Positions 6,170-14,966 of a stretch of 36,883 nt of DNA are shown piece by piece. Within the stretch, counting starts at the first letter, position 1, and each line of letters starts with the position of its first letter. Source of the DNA: an uncultured Candidatus Nemicrothrix sp. (lineage in GTDB: Bacteria > Actinomycetota > Acidimicrobiia > Acidimicrobiales > Acidimicrobilacustridaceae); contig CAIPQK010000145.1 of the NCBI GenBank assembly GCA_903867185.1, forward strand, positions 1 to 36,883, read 5' to 3'. Below the pieces are notes generated by a model. The model saw nothing but the letters and a program-made list of their open reading frames with translations. It made no database searches and was not told where the DNA came from. A program made the translations under genes and the position numbers.

Positions 6170-8872
6170 GTGGACCTTGACCAGTTTGTTAGCCAACTAC
6201 CCGATTCCGATCCAAGCGAGACGGTGGAATGGCTCGACTCACTCGACGCTGTCGTCAATAGCGCGGGCAAAACTCGAGCTCGGTATTTGGTGTCCCGGCT
6301 CACCGAGCGGGCGCGAGAACTGCAGATCGGAACGCCGGCCGAGGTATCCACTCCGTACATCAACACCATCCCTGTTGAAGAACAGCCATGGTTCCCCGGC
6401 AACGAAGACATCGAAAAGCGTATTCGTCAGTACTTGCGATGGAACGCTGCAATCTCTGTCACCTACGCAAACAAAGAAGCCGACGGAATCGGTGGGCATC
6501 TGTCTTCCTACGCGTCGTCAGCGATGTTGCTCGAAGTTGGGTTCAATCATTTCTTCCGCGGCAAAGAAGGCGCACTGGTCGGTGATCACGTGTACCTGCA
6601 GGGTCACGCATCGCCTGGCATCTACGCACGCGCCTATCTCGAAGGCCGGCTGAGCGAAGACCAGATGATGCGATTTCGCCGCGAAATCGGCGGAGGCGGG
6701 CTCTCGAGTTACCCGCACCCATGGCTTATGCCCGAGTTCTGGGAGTTCCCCACCGTCTCCATGGGACTCGGCCCACTGAATTCGATCTATCAAGCCCGAT
6801 TCTCCAAATACCTCTATAACCGCCGCATCGATGACACCAGCGCGTCAAAGGTTTGGTGCTTTCTGGGCGATGGCGAAACCGATGAACCAGAAACGCTGGG
6901 TTCGATCTCACTCGCCGGTCGCGAACAGCTCGACAATCTGATTTGGGTCGTGAATTGCAATTTGCAACGCCTCGATGGACCAGTGCGCGGCAACGGAAAA
7001 ATCATCCAAGAGCTTGAATCGGTATTTCGCGGTGCCGGCTGGAATGTGCTCAAGGTCATTTGGGGTGCCGGATGGGATGAGTTGTTAGCGAGAGACGTCG
7101 ACGGCGTCCTCGTCGCCAAAATGAATGCAACGCTCGATGGTGAATGGCAGCGATACGCCATCGAAAGTGGCGCGTACATTCGTGAGCATTTCTTTGGCCC
7201 CGATCCGCGCTTGCGCAAACTCGTTGATCATCTTTCCGACGATCAGTTGCGTGCCCTGCCACGCGGTGGGCACGACTACAAGAAGGTCTACGCCGCGTAC
7301 AAAGCAGCTTCCGAAACAACGGGTGCGCCCACTGTCATTCTGGCCAAGACCGTCAAGGGCTGGGCATTGGGTTCCACCGTCGAAGGCCGCAATGCAACGC
7401 ACTCAATCAAGAAACTCAGCCACGATCAGATCATTGAGTTCCGTGACCGCTTGCAATTGACCGACCAGATTCCCGACGCAGTCATCGATGCGGACGCCCC
7501 TCCGTTTTATCGTCCACCGGCCGAATCGCCCGAAGCGATCTACCTCGCGCAACGTCGTTCTGAACTCGGTGGACCTCTTCCCAGCCGTTCATTGGAAATC
7601 CGACGTCCGCTCACTCTCCCCGACCCAACGGTCTATGACGAGTTTGCCAAGGGTTCTGGGACACAAGCGGTCTCCACCACAATGGCTTTCACTCGCTTGC
7701 TTCGCGGTCTCTGTCGTGCCGAAGAATTCGGCCCTCGAGTTGTGCCCATCATCCCCGATGAAGCGCGCACATTCGGAATGGAAGTTCTGTTCCGCGAACT
7801 TGGGATCTACGCGTCGCAAGGACAGCTCTACGAGCCAGTCGATCACGAACTTCTGATTTCCTATGTCGAATCAAAAAGTGGGCAGCTTCTCGAAGAGGGA
7901 ATTACAGAAGCTGGTTCGCTTGCGAGTTTCACTGCCGCCGGCACGAGTTACGCGACCCGTGGCGTTCCGATGGTTCCGTTCTTCACGCTCTATTCAATGT
8001 TTGGGTTTCAACGTGTTGGCGATCTCATCTGGGCCGCCGCCGATGCACAAGCAAAGGGTTTCATCATCGGTGCCACCGCTGGCCGCACCACGTTGCTGGG
8101 CGAAGGCTTGCAACATCAAGACGGGCACAGTCTTGTTCTGGCCTCCACGGTTCCGACCTGCCAGGCGTACGACCCTGCGTTTGCTTACGAACTGGCCACA
8201 ATCATCGAGTGTGGACTGCGACGCATGTACGGCGGACCAAACGGTGCTGGCGAAAGCGTTTTTTACTACTTAACGGCGTACAATGAGAATCAGATCATGC
8301 CCGTGCGCCCCGAGCACGTCACGAACGACGACATTATGAGCGGTCTCTATAAGTGGGCCGATGCTCCGGCCGACCTCGAAGCAAAAGCGACCATCGTGTT
8401 TTCGGGAACGATGAACCGAGGTGCTCTCGAAGCGCAGACCGCTCTTGCCGCTCGTGGTATCGGCGCGGAACTCTGGAGCGCTACCTCGTACAAGCGACTT
8501 CGTGAAGATGCTCTCACCGTCGAACGATGGAATCGCCTTCATCCAACTCAAACGCCACAAGTTGCGCAGGTCACCGATCAACTCGGCAACGCACCCGGCC
8601 CAATCGTTGCCGTCACCGACTTCATGAAAGCCGTGCCCGACCAAATCGCCCCTTACGTTTCGAAGCGATTCATCTCACTGGGTACCGATGGTTTCGGTCG
8701 CTCCGACACTCGCGAAGCATTGCGCCGATTCTTCGAGGTCGATGCCGCCAACATCGAAATTGCTGTGCTCTCGGCACTTGCGGCCGATGGCGTCATCGAT
8801 GCATCCGTCGTGGCCTCAGCAATTGACGAACACGGGATCGATACCGAATCGCTCGATCCATTCCGGCTCTGA
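6170..8872 (+). CDS. aceE: Pyruvate dehydrogenase E1 component, homodimeric type
   Basis: AceE is the thiamine-diphosphate-dependent decarboxylase of the pyruvate dehydrogenase complex. From GTG 6170 it is 900 aa, as expected for the homodimeric E1 of Proteobacteria and Actinobacteria (about 890-930 aa). The conserved N-terminal LPDSDPSETVEWLDSLDAV is followed by DGIGGHLSSYASSA, the ThDP/Mg motif GDGETDE (about residue 232) through NCNLQRLDGPV (about 262), and the transketolase-like pyrimidine domain with EGITEAGSLASF and GRTTLLGEGLQHQDGHS. The frame is open back to 5951, but GAAAGG ends 6 nt before GTG 6170 and the extra N-terminus resembles nothing in the family. E2 and E3 genes are not in the window. 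It diverges from rnhA and converges on an alpha/beta hydrolase with a 3-bp gap. Confidence 0.96.
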   Translation: MDLDQFVSQLPDSDPSETVEWLDSLDAVVNSAGKTRARYLVSRLTERARELQIGTPAEVSTPYINTIPVEEQPWFPGNEDIEKRIRQYLRWNAAISVTYANKEADGIGGHLSSYASSAMLLEVGFNHFFRGKEGALVGDHVYLQGHASPGIYARAYLEGRLSEDQMMRFRREIGGGGLSSYPHPWLMPEFWEFPTVSMGLGPLNSIYQARFSKYLYNRRIDDTSASKVWCFLGDGETDEPETLGSISLAGREQLDNLIWVVNCNLQRLDGPVRGNGKIIQELESVFRGAGWNVLKVIWGAGWDELLARDVDGVLVAKMNATLDGEWQRYAIESGAYIREHFFGPDPRLRKLVDHLSDDQLRALPRGGHDYKKVYAAYKAASETTGAPTVILAKTVKGWALGSTVEGRNATHSIKKLSHDQIIEFRDRLQLTDQIPDAVIDADAPPFYRPPAESPEAIYLAQRRSELGGPLPSRSLEIRRPLTLPDPTVYDEFAKGSGTQAVSTTMAFTRLLRGLCRAEEFGPRVVPIIPDEARTFGMEVLFRELGIYASQGQLYEPVDHELLISYVESKSGQLLEEGITEAGSLASFTAAGTSYATRGVPMVPFFTLYSMFGFQRVGDLIWAAADAQAKGFIIGATAGRTTLLGEGLQHQDGHSLVLASTVPTCQAYDPAFAYELATIIECGLRRMYGGPNGAGESVFYYLTAYNENQIMPVRPEHVTNDDIMSGLYKWADAPADLEAKATIVFSGTMNRGALEAQTALAARGIGAELWSATSYKRLREDALTVERWNRLHPTQTPQVAQVTDQLGNAPGPIVAVTDFMKAVPDQIAPYVSKRFISLGTDGFGRSDTREALRRFFEVDAANIEIAVLSALAADGVIDASVVASAIDEHGIDTESLDPFRL

Positions 8873-8875
8873 GTT

Positions 8876-9661
8876 TTAGCTCGAACGCTCGGCGGCCGCA
8901 GCTGCGCGCTGTCGATCAAGCCAACCCAACAACACGGCAACCGCTCGTGGGTCATGTCGCAGCTGATGCGCTCCGCCTTCGATGATGCGAAGGTCGGCGC
9001 TTCCGTGTGCATCAGCAAGAACACGAGCGTCGTACACCGGCACAACCTCGTCTTCTGATCCGTGCATAATCAACACGTCTCGTGGCGCAACGGAGCGAAT
9101 CGCCGCTACAGCACGCACATCCCGAATCTCTTTCGACCATGCATCGAAATTTTCAGGGAATGAAGACGCTCGGATGATTCCGGTTTCACGAGCGTGTTGA
9201 AGAAGTCGCCGTGGATGATTGGCCCAATCGTCGAAATCGGCGGGCGAACCCATTGCCGCGACGCCGCGGATTTCTGGGTCAAGTGATGCGGCGACGATCG
9301 AAAGTGAACCACCACTTCCGTACCCCGCAGCCCACACACCGCTAACGCCTTCGACGGTGCGCAGGTACGCAGCTGCAGCGAGAAGGTCGTCGCGCCATCC
9401 GTGCAAGGAAAAATTGCCATCGGAATCGCCGGCGCCGCGAAAGTTGAAGACCAGCACCATCCAACCCATCTCGGTGGCGATGCGTTCGGCAAGTTCCGGG
9501 AAGGATCGAGCAGAGAGTGATCCGCCTTGATTCAGATTCGGAAAGCCATGACAGATCAGCAGCCCTGGAACAGATGTACCCGGTGCAATTCGCGGACGAG
9601 CTAAGTGTCCTGCAAGTTCAATGTCGCCTGACCGAAAGAGTTTCTCCACGGTCGTTATCAA
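8876..9661 (-). CDS. Alpha/beta-hydrolase (serine esterase/peptidase-like)
   Basis: The 261-aa product is a single-domain alpha/beta hydrolase. The oxyanion region ICHGFPN is at residues 37-43, the nucleophile elbow GYGSGG has S116, an Asp lies in HGSEDEVVP (D203), and the catalytic His is H231 in EGGAHQLRHD. The FNFRGAGDSDG stretch is typical of the family that includes CocE-type and dienelactone-hydrolase-like enzymes. There is no signal peptide, so it is cytoplasmic. The reading starts at a TTG directly after the stop of the upstream 73-aa gene; an in-frame GTG four codons later is an alternative. The substrate cannot be assigned. Confidence 0.8.
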   Translation of the reverse strand: MITTVEKLFRSGDIELAGHLARPRIAPGTSVPGLLICHGFPNLNQGGSLSARSFPELAERIATEMGWMVLVFNFRGAGDSDGNFSLHGWRDDLLAAAAYLRTVEGVSGVWAAGYGSGGSLSIVAASLDPEIRGVAAMGSPADFDDWANHPRRLLQHARETGIIRASSFPENFDAWSKEIRDVRAVAAIRSVAPRDVLIMHGSEDEVVPVYDARVLADAHGSADLRIIEGGAHQLRHDPRAVAVLLGWLDRQRAAAAAERSS

Positions 9662-9883
9662 TCAGCTTTCGACGTCGACGAGACCGCTGCCATTGCCCTT
9701 GTAGGGCTTGTAACAACGGTTGCGAGCTTCGTTGACCGTGTCTGGTCCGAAGCAAATGTAGGTCTCGGCTTCCATCAGTTCTTCGATGATGGACGGATCG
9801 TCGATGTTGTCGACGTCGTAGACGACCTGCGTGCGCTTGTCGCCCACCCAACGGTTGTGTTCGAACTTCGTCGGACGATGCAT
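9662..9883 (-). CDS. Small hypothetical protein (73 aa)
   Basis: I do not recognise this 73-residue protein. It is soluble, acidic in the middle (VYDVDNIDDPSIIEELMEAE), with no membrane segment and two Cys (ICFG and NRCYK), and ends in a Gly/Ser-rich acidic tail. Its stop codon touches the start of the alpha/beta hydrolase, so the two are probably cotranscribed and perhaps translationally coupled. The absence of low-complexity sequence and the tight spacing favour a real gene. Confidence 0.6.
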   Translation of the reverse strand: MHRPTKFEHNRWVGDKRTQVVYDVDNIDDPSIIEELMEAETYICFGPDTVNEARNRCYKPYKGNGSGLVDVES

Positions 9884-9932
9884 GGATTTATCGTAGACGG
9901 CGGAGAACCAACGGCCGTTCTTTTGCCGGCGA

Positions 9933-10385
9933 TTACTTGCCGGTTGGATCTTCAGGCATCGACAGTTCCGAGCCGATGGCGCCGATCGCTTCGAGATAGT
10001 TCTCGTTGCCCTGGATCACTTGAACGACCCAAACATCGTCGACCTCAAGGCCCGCTTCGGTCGCCTTTCCGATCACGAAGGCCAGCGCGTCATCTTCGGC
10101 TGCCACCAGCGGACCGCTTGCAACATTGTCAACGCCCTGAGCCCGGGCCACGCCACGCTCTTCGAGATAGTCGAGATGCCACTGCAGCAATTGCGCAAGT
10201 TCGTCGTAGGTCAACTGAGCCGTGACGTCATCGGGAAGAAGGTCAGCCACAAAGTCAACTGCTTCAGCCCGGTCGTAAACCGCGGCACGAGGTTGTCCGG
10301 CGAGTTGGCCCGCGAGGCGGCCAACGGCAAGGAGGCCGATCACGAGCACCGCAAGCGCGGAGAGGATGATGAAAACGACGATCAC
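9933..10385 (-). CDS. Conserved actinobacterial membrane-anchored protein (150 aa)
   Basis: The product has one N-terminal transmembrane helix (about residues 2-22) followed by a soluble domain. The segment QPRAAVYDRAEAVDFVADLL, then a conserved-looking LTYDELAQLLQWHLDYLEERG helix pair, resembles an uncharacterised protein that I recall from other actinobacteria. Function is unknown. It starts with GTG 27 bp after the acyl-CoA dehydrogenase stop on the same strand and may share its transcript. Confidence 0.7.
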   Translation of the reverse strand: MIVVFIILSALAVLVIGLLAVGRLAGQLAGQPRAAVYDRAEAVDFVADLLPDDVTAQLTYDELAQLLQWHLDYLEERGVARAQGVDNVASGPLVAAEDDALAFVIGKATEAGLEVDDVWVVQVIQGNENYLEAIGAIGSELSMPEDPTGK

Positions 10386-10412
10386 GATGTTCTCGTCGCA
10401 GATGTCAGCGGA

Positions 10413-11528
10413 TCAGATGCCGATGCGCTGAGCAAGAAGCTCACGGTGATAGGTGGGATCACCGAAGAGAAGTTCCGAGGACTTCGCACGCTTGAAGTAC
10501 ATGTGTGCGGGGTGTTCCCATGTGAAGCCGATACCACCATGAATCTGGATGTTTTCGGCCGACGCATGGAAATACGCATCGGAGCAATAGGCCTTGGCCA
10601 GCGACGCAACTGCAGGCAGTTCGTCATTGAGTTCTGATGCACACCAGCCGGCGTAATACGCAGCGGACTTGGCCGATTCAACCTCGAGGAGGATGTCGGC
10701 GCACTTGTGCTTGATGGCCTGGAACGAACCAATCGGACGACCGAACTGCACGCGATCCTTGGCGTACTGAACTGCCATGTCGAGACACATCTGGGCTCCA
10801 CCAACCTGCTCGGCGGCAAGGCCAACAGCGGCAAGGTCAAGGACGGTGGAAAGAACATCCCAGCCAGCGCCATCGGTGCCGATGAGCGTTCCTTCAACGT
10901 TGGAGAATTCGAGCTTGGCCTGCTTGCGGGTCTGATCCATGGTGGCCAGCGCCGTGCGGGTGAGACCAGCAGCATCGCCATCAACCGAGAAGAGGCTTAC
11001 GCCAGCGGCGGTGCGAGCAGCAACGATGATCACGTTCGCGGTGTGACCGTCGATGACATAGGACTTCGTTCCGTTGATCTTCCAGGTTCCGCCATCGTTC
11101 TTCGCAGTTGCTTCGATACCGGATTCGTCCCAGCGACCATTCGGTTCGGTGAACGCAACCGTGGCGATGGTTTCGCCAGATGCGATGCCCGGAAGGATTG
11201 CGGCCTTGGCCGCGTCGTCACCGGACTGCATCACGGTGTTCGCAGCAAGAACCACAGAGGAGAAGTACGGCGCGCACAGAAGAGAGCGGCCCATCTCTTC
11301 AAGAACAACGATGAGTTCGACATAGCCATAACCCTGGCCACCGAACTCTTCGGGAATGGTGAGACTTTGCAGACCGAGTTGCTCAGCCATCTGCGCCCAT
11401 ACGACCGGGTCGTACCCGCGCTCGGTGTCCATCTGCTCACGAACATCGGCCTCTGAGGACTTTGCTTCAAGGAACTGACGAACGATATTGCGGAGCTCTT
11501 CCTGCTCTTCAGAGAAGGCGAAGTTCAT
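10413..11528 (-). CDS. Acyl-CoA dehydrogenase (FadE family)
   Basis: A flavoprotein of 371 aa that should oxidise an acyl-CoA at the alpha-beta bond or form half of a heteromeric FadE. It shows the N-terminal helical domain from MNFAFSEEQEELR, the FAD-binding AFTEPNGRWD, the KDRVQFGRPIGSFQAIKHKCAD helix and NIQIHGGIGFTWEHPAHMY near the end. The YEG-type loop that carries the catalytic Glu in many acyl-CoA dehydrogenases is not recognisable; the equivalent place reads YFKRAKSSELLFGD. Such sequences are common in actinobacterial FadE pairs acting on sterol-like or branched substrates. The frame extends to 11588, but ATG 11528 has GGAGG 8 nt upstream. Confidence 0.88.
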   Translation of the reverse strand: MNFAFSEEQEELRNIVRQFLEAKSSEADVREQMDTERGYDPVVWAQMAEQLGLQSLTIPEEFGGQGYGYVELIVVLEEMGRSLLCAPYFSSVVLAANTVMQSGDDAAKAAILPGIASGETIATVAFTEPNGRWDESGIEATAKNDGGTWKINGTKSYVIDGHTANVIIVAARTAAGVSLFSVDGDAAGLTRTALATMDQTRKQAKLEFSNVEGTLIGTDGAGWDVLSTVLDLAAVGLAAEQVGGAQMCLDMAVQYAKDRVQFGRPIGSFQAIKHKCADILLEVESAKSAAYYAGWCASELNDELPAVASLAKAYCSDAYFHASAENIQIHGGIGFTWEHPAHMYFKRAKSSELLFGDPTYHRELLAQRIGI

Positions 11529-11550
11529 GGCGGTGGCCTCCGGTAGCGAA

Positions 11551-11567
11551 CGGGGGTGGATCCCCCG
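11551..11567. other. GC-rich hairpin in the leader of the acyl-CoA dehydrogenase gene
   Basis: CGGGGG-TGGAT-CCCCCG forms a perfect 6-bp stem with a 5-nt loop, 23 bp upstream of the acyl-CoA dehydrogenase ATG on the minus strand. It has no U tract, so it is not an intrinsic terminator. It may affect translation or be an operator. The rest of the 231-bp divergent gap (11529-11759) shows nothing else that I can name with confidence. Confidence 0.35.
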
Positions 11568-11759
11568 CCGGTTAGGTCGTTGCAGCATTTGCCGCAGGTG
11601 GTAGTTCTAGCCGAACCAGCCCAGAGGCGGCACATCTTCGGGCCAAGGACTCAGGTATCGGGAACGGGGATGGCCTGGCCGGCCCAAACCGCTCGGAAAC
11701 GGTCGCTCCCACGACCAAGCGGTGCCCCTCAGCAACCACTCCCCTGCGAGACTGTTGAA

Positions 11760-12365
11760 ATGACGCTGCTCCTTGCCGAAACCGGATACGAAGTCCATGC
11801 CGTCGTCGTCGGACCCATGGACAACAACGTGTTCGTCGTCCGCTGCACCGAGACCGGCGATGGAGTGCTCATCGATGCGGCCAATGAGCATGAACGGCTC
11901 TTGGAATTATGTTCGGCCCTTGGCGTTCGCCGCGTCATTGAAACGCACGGACACTGGGATCACATTCAAGCCGTACCCGCAGTTCGCGATGCCGGATACG
12001 ACGTTGCTGTTACTGCTGCCGATTCAGAAATGCTCGAGGCCTACGACAGCATTTTGGAAGATGACAACATCATCGAAGTTGGCCGACTTCGTCTTCGCAC
12101 GATCGCCACGCCCGGACACACTCGCGGATCAATGTGTTTCGCTCTTGAGGGAAGCCCACTGATGTTCTCGGGCGACACCCTTTTCCCAGGTGGTCCCGGA
12201 AACACCTCGTTCGAGGGCGGCGACTTCGCCACCATCATCGATTCACTCGACCAACGCCTCTTCACCTACAGCGCCGACACCATCGTGCTTCCGGGCCACG
12301 GCAACTGGACCACCATTGGCCATGAACGACCCCATCTGCAGGAGTGGGTCGATCGGGGCTGGTGA
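11760..12365 (+). CDS. Metallo-beta-lactamase-fold hydrolase (glyoxalase II-like)
   Basis: The 201-aa protein is a compact MBL-fold hydrolase. The metal ligands are THGHWDH (HxHxDH) around residues 62-68, GHTRGS, SGDTLF and the terminal LPGHG. This motif set is that of hydroxyacylglutathione hydrolase-like enzymes, but the C-terminal glutathione-binding domain of true glyoxalase II is missing, so the thioester or other substrate is unknown. The frame is open back to 11556 through sequence with no family resemblance; ATG 11760 gives the normal N-terminus. It is followed after 72 bp by the suf operon with its own promoter. Confidence 0.82.
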   Translation: MTLLLAETGYEVHAVVVGPMDNNVFVVRCTETGDGVLIDAANEHERLLELCSALGVRRVIETHGHWDHIQAVPAVRDAGYDVAVTAADSEMLEAYDSILEDDNIIEVGRLRLRTIATPGHTRGSMCFALEGSPLMFSGDTLFPGGPGNTSFEGGDFATIIDSLDQRLFTYSADTIVLPGHGNWTTIGHERPHLQEWVDRGW

Positions 12366-12384
12366 CCCTCTTCACAGGCCCCGC

Positions 12385-12405
12385 AATTTCTCCTACGGCG
12401 GTAGT
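12385..12405 (+). promoter_or_regulatory. Putative suf operator, copy 1 (upstream of sufC1)
   Basis: The 21-mer starts with AATTTCTCCTA and contains the palindrome CTAC-GGCG-GTAG at 12393-12404. The first 11 bases are identical to those upstream of sufD and sufB. The palindrome covers the expected -35 region of the sufC1 promoter, whose -10 is TAGACT at 12425, which would suit repression. Confidence 0.65.
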
Positions 12406-12424
12406 GCGAATCCCCCAGAGGTTC

Positions 12425-12430
12425 TAGACT
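12425..12430 (+). promoter_or_regulatory. Putative -10 element of the leaderless sufC1-sufS-sufU promoter
   Basis: TAGACT matches TAnnnT and ends 7 nt before the sufC1 ATG at 12438. There is no ribosome binding site between them, so the mRNA is probably leaderless. Confidence 0.5.
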
Positions 12431-12437
12431 GCTGCCC

Positions 12438-13187
12438 ATGTCCCCCCTCTTTGCTATCGAGGATCTCCACGTCGCCACGGCCGGCGAGAACCCTGTCGAG
12501 ATCCTGCGCGGCGTTGACCTCGCCATCGGCACCGGAGAAGTCCACGCCCTGATGGGCCCAAATGGCTCTGGCAAGTCGACCCTCGCTTCTGCACTCCTCG
12601 GTAGCCCCGAGTACCAAGTCACCTCGGGCCGCATTCTGTTCAAGGGCGACGACGTCACCGCATGGCCCACCGATGTTCGTGCCAAGGCCGGCATGTTCCT
12701 CGCCTTTCAATACCCACAAGAAATTCAGGGCGTCTCCGTTCTGAACTTCCTGCGCCAAGCGTGGTCAGCACGACGCGGCATCGATCTTTCGATGCTCGAG
12801 CTTCGGCTTGAAATCATGGACTGGATGACGCGTCTCGATATGGACCCATCGTTCGCCGATCGCTACCTCAACGAGGGTTTCTCCGGCGGCGAAAAGAAGC
12901 GCAACGAGATTCTTCAGATGGCGATTCTTCAACCCGAAATCGCAATCCTCGACGAAACCGACTCAGGTCTCGATATCGACGCGTTGCGTGTTGTCGCTAA
13001 GGGCGTGCGCGAAGTTCTCGCGGCCCGTCCCGAACTCGGCATTCTCGCCATCACCCATTACCAACGTTTGCTCGACGAACTCAATCCGTCGTTTGTGCAC
13101 GTTCTTATCGACGGCCGAATCGTCGAATCAGGTGGTCCAGAACTTTCTCGCAAACTCGAAGCCGAGGGATACGACGCATGGCTGTAA
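12438..13187 (+). CDS. sufC: SUF iron-sulfur assembly ATPase SufC, paralogue 1
   Basis: SufC is the ABC-type ATPase of the SufBCD scaffold complex. In this 249-aa copy Walker A GPNGSGKST is at residues 40-48, the Q-loop AFQYPQEIQGVSV at 89-101, the signature FSGGEKKRNE at 148-157, and Walker B runs into LDETDSGLDID at 171-180, the SufC hallmark. The H-loop is AITHYQRLL. It differs clearly from the second SufC at 16485-17261. Its stop overlaps the sufS start by 10 bp, so it heads a sufC-sufS-sufU operon. A suf operator lies upstream. Confidence 0.93.
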   Translation: MSPLFAIEDLHVATAGENPVEILRGVDLAIGTGEVHALMGPNGSGKSTLASALLGSPEYQVTSGRILFKGDDVTAWPTDVRAKAGMFLAFQYPQEIQGVSVLNFLRQAWSARRGIDLSMLELRLEIMDWMTRLDMDPSFADRYLNEGFSGGEKKRNEILQMAILQPEIAILDETDSGLDIDALRVVAKGVREVLAARPELGILAITHYQRLLDELNPSFVHVLIDGRIVESGGPELSRKLEAEGYDAWL

Positions 13188-14425
13188 GCGTCGACCCCAT
13201 CGACGGAACCGCAATGAAGGCGCAGTTCCCGCTCCTTTCTCGCGAAGTACATGGCAAGCCGATCGTTTATCTCGACTCGGCCGCAACTTCGCAGAAGCCG
13301 ATTGCGGTTCTGGATGCGATGGACGACTACTACCGCACGATTAATTCGAACGTGCACCGTGGTGTCTACATGATCGCCGAAGAAGCCACGAACCGCATGG
13401 AAATTGCTCGAGCACTTGTTCGAGATTTCATCGGTGCTCGTTCATCATCAGAAATCATCTTCACCAAGAACGCAACCGAGGCACTCAACCTTGTTGCTCA
13501 AGGTTGGGGCCGAGCAAACCTTGTGGCTGGCGACGTTGTCGTACTGAGTCACATGGAGCATCACGCCAACATCGTTCCGTGGCACATGCTTGTCGCTGAA
13601 ATTGGCATTGAACTTCGCTGGATCCCACTCGATAGCGAAGGTCGCCTCGATCTCACCGAACTCGACACGTTGCTTAACGGGGCCAAGGTGCTTTCCGTAA
13701 CAGCGATGTCGAACGTTCTCGGAACCATGAACCCTGTTCGCACCCTTACAGACGCCGCTCGCAAAGCCGGCGCGATCAGCATCATCGATGGCTGCCAGTC
13801 AGTTCCTCACAGCGCCACCAACGTTCAAGAACTTGGGGCCGACTTCGTTGCCTTCTCCGGCCACAAGATGTGCGGCCCAACCGGCATCGGCGTTCTTTAC
13901 GGTCGCGAGGAACTCCTCGAAGCAATGCCTCCGTTCCTCGGTGGCGGCGAAATGATTCGCGATGTTCGTCTCGACGGATTCACCACCAACGATCTTCCTT
14001 GGAAGTTCGAAGCCGGCACTCCCCCCATCGCCGAGATCATCGGGCTCGGTGCCGCGGTTGAATGGCTTAATGGTGTGGGCATGGACAACATTCGAGCTCA
14101 CGAAATCGCTCTCACCGAATACACAATCTCGACACTCCACGGACGGTTCGGTGATCGCATCCGCATCCACGGGCCATCGAGCCCGGCCGAACGCGGCGGA
14201 GTCTTCAGTTTCGATTTCGATGGCCTGCACCCCCACGACATTTCACAGGTGCTCGATCAGCATGCGGTCTGCGTTCGTGCTGGCCACCATTGCGCCAAGC
14301 CCCTCATGAAACTCCTCGGTATCGGCGCCACCGCCCGCGCTTCGGTCTACGTCTACAACGACACGACCGATATCGATGCCCTCGCCGACGCCCTCGATGC
14401 AACTGGCGCGTTCTTCACCCTCTAG
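13178..14425 (+). CDS. sufS: Cysteine desulfurase SufS
   Basis: SufS is a PLP-dependent group II desulfurase that takes sulfur from cysteine for cluster assembly. In the 415-aa protein, YLDSAATSQKP lies at residues 31-41, the PLP-anchoring Lys is K230 in AFSGHKMCGPTGIG, and the persulfide-carrying Cys is C372 in VRAGHHCAKP, as in group II enzymes. The ATG lies inside the end of sufC1 (10-bp overlap), implying coupling. The sufU partner follows 43 bp later. Confidence 0.96.
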   Translation: MAVSVDPIDGTAMKAQFPLLSREVHGKPIVYLDSAATSQKPIAVLDAMDDYYRTINSNVHRGVYMIAEEATNRMEIARALVRDFIGARSSSEIIFTKNATEALNLVAQGWGRANLVAGDVVVLSHMEHHANIVPWHMLVAEIGIELRWIPLDSEGRLDLTELDTLLNGAKVLSVTAMSNVLGTMNPVRTLTDAARKAGAISIIDGCQSVPHSATNVQELGADFVAFSGHKMCGPTGIGVLYGREELLEAMPPFLGGGEMIRDVRLDGFTTNDLPWKFEAGTPPIAEIIGLGAAVEWLNGVGMDNIRAHEIALTEYTISTLHGRFGDRIRIHGPSSPAERGGVFSFDFDGLHPHDISQVLDQHAVCVRAGHHCAKPLMKLLGIGATARASVYVYNDTTDIDALADALDATGAFFTL

Positions 14426-14468
14426 TCCCCTACGCTCACAACAACCCCACGCACAGGGAGTGCCGCCA

Positions 14469-14942
14469 ATGCCCGGCCTCGAAGACCTCTACCGAGAGAT
14501 CATCCTCGACCACTACCGCAACCCGCGTAACCGCGGCGAGCTTGAAACCCCCCCGGCGCTTCGCGTCGAGGGTTTTAATCCGCTGTGCGGCGATGAAATC
14601 GTGCTGTATCTCGACTTCGATGCCAACGGTGGCGTGGCCGACATTCGTATCTCGGGTCAGGGCTGCTCAATCAGCCAGTCGTCAGCCTCAATGATGTCTG
14701 CCGCAGTCAAGGGAAAGTCCGTTGCCGAAATCGACGAACTCACGCGCGCATTCAAAGCGATGATGTCGATTCACGAAAACACCCTCGAAGGCGCCGAGAC
14801 CGCCGAACCAATCGATGCCCCCGACGTGAAACTCGGCGACCTCGAAGCACTCCGTGGCGTCGTGAAGTTCCCGGTTCGCATCAAGTGCGCAACGCTTGCC
14901 TGGAACACGCTCGCTCAAGGCATCGAAGAAGCTTCCGCCTGA
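14469..14942 (+). CDS. sufU: SufU zinc-dependent sulfurtransferase
   Basis: SufU accepts sulfur from SufS via a zinc-bound Cys. The 157-aa protein has the ligand set C40 and D42 (FNPLCGDE), C66 (GQGCSIS) and C140 (RIKCATLAW), the SufU-type pattern, with the 18-20 residue insertion that separates SufU from IscU. The frame is open upstream to 14376, but GGGAG 8 nt before ATG 14469 and the family-typical MPGLEDLYREIILDHYRNPR set the start. It ends the plus-strand suf operon and converges on the P450 gene. Confidence 0.94.
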   Translation: MPGLEDLYREIILDHYRNPRNRGELETPPALRVEGFNPLCGDEIVLYLDFDANGGVADIRISGQGCSISQSSASMMSAAVKGKSVAEIDELTRAFKAMMSIHENTLEGAETAEPIDAPDVKLGDLEALRGVVKFPVRIKCATLAWNTLAQGIEEASA

Positions 14943-14966
14943 GCAGTTTCTGGTGCTTTAACTCGT

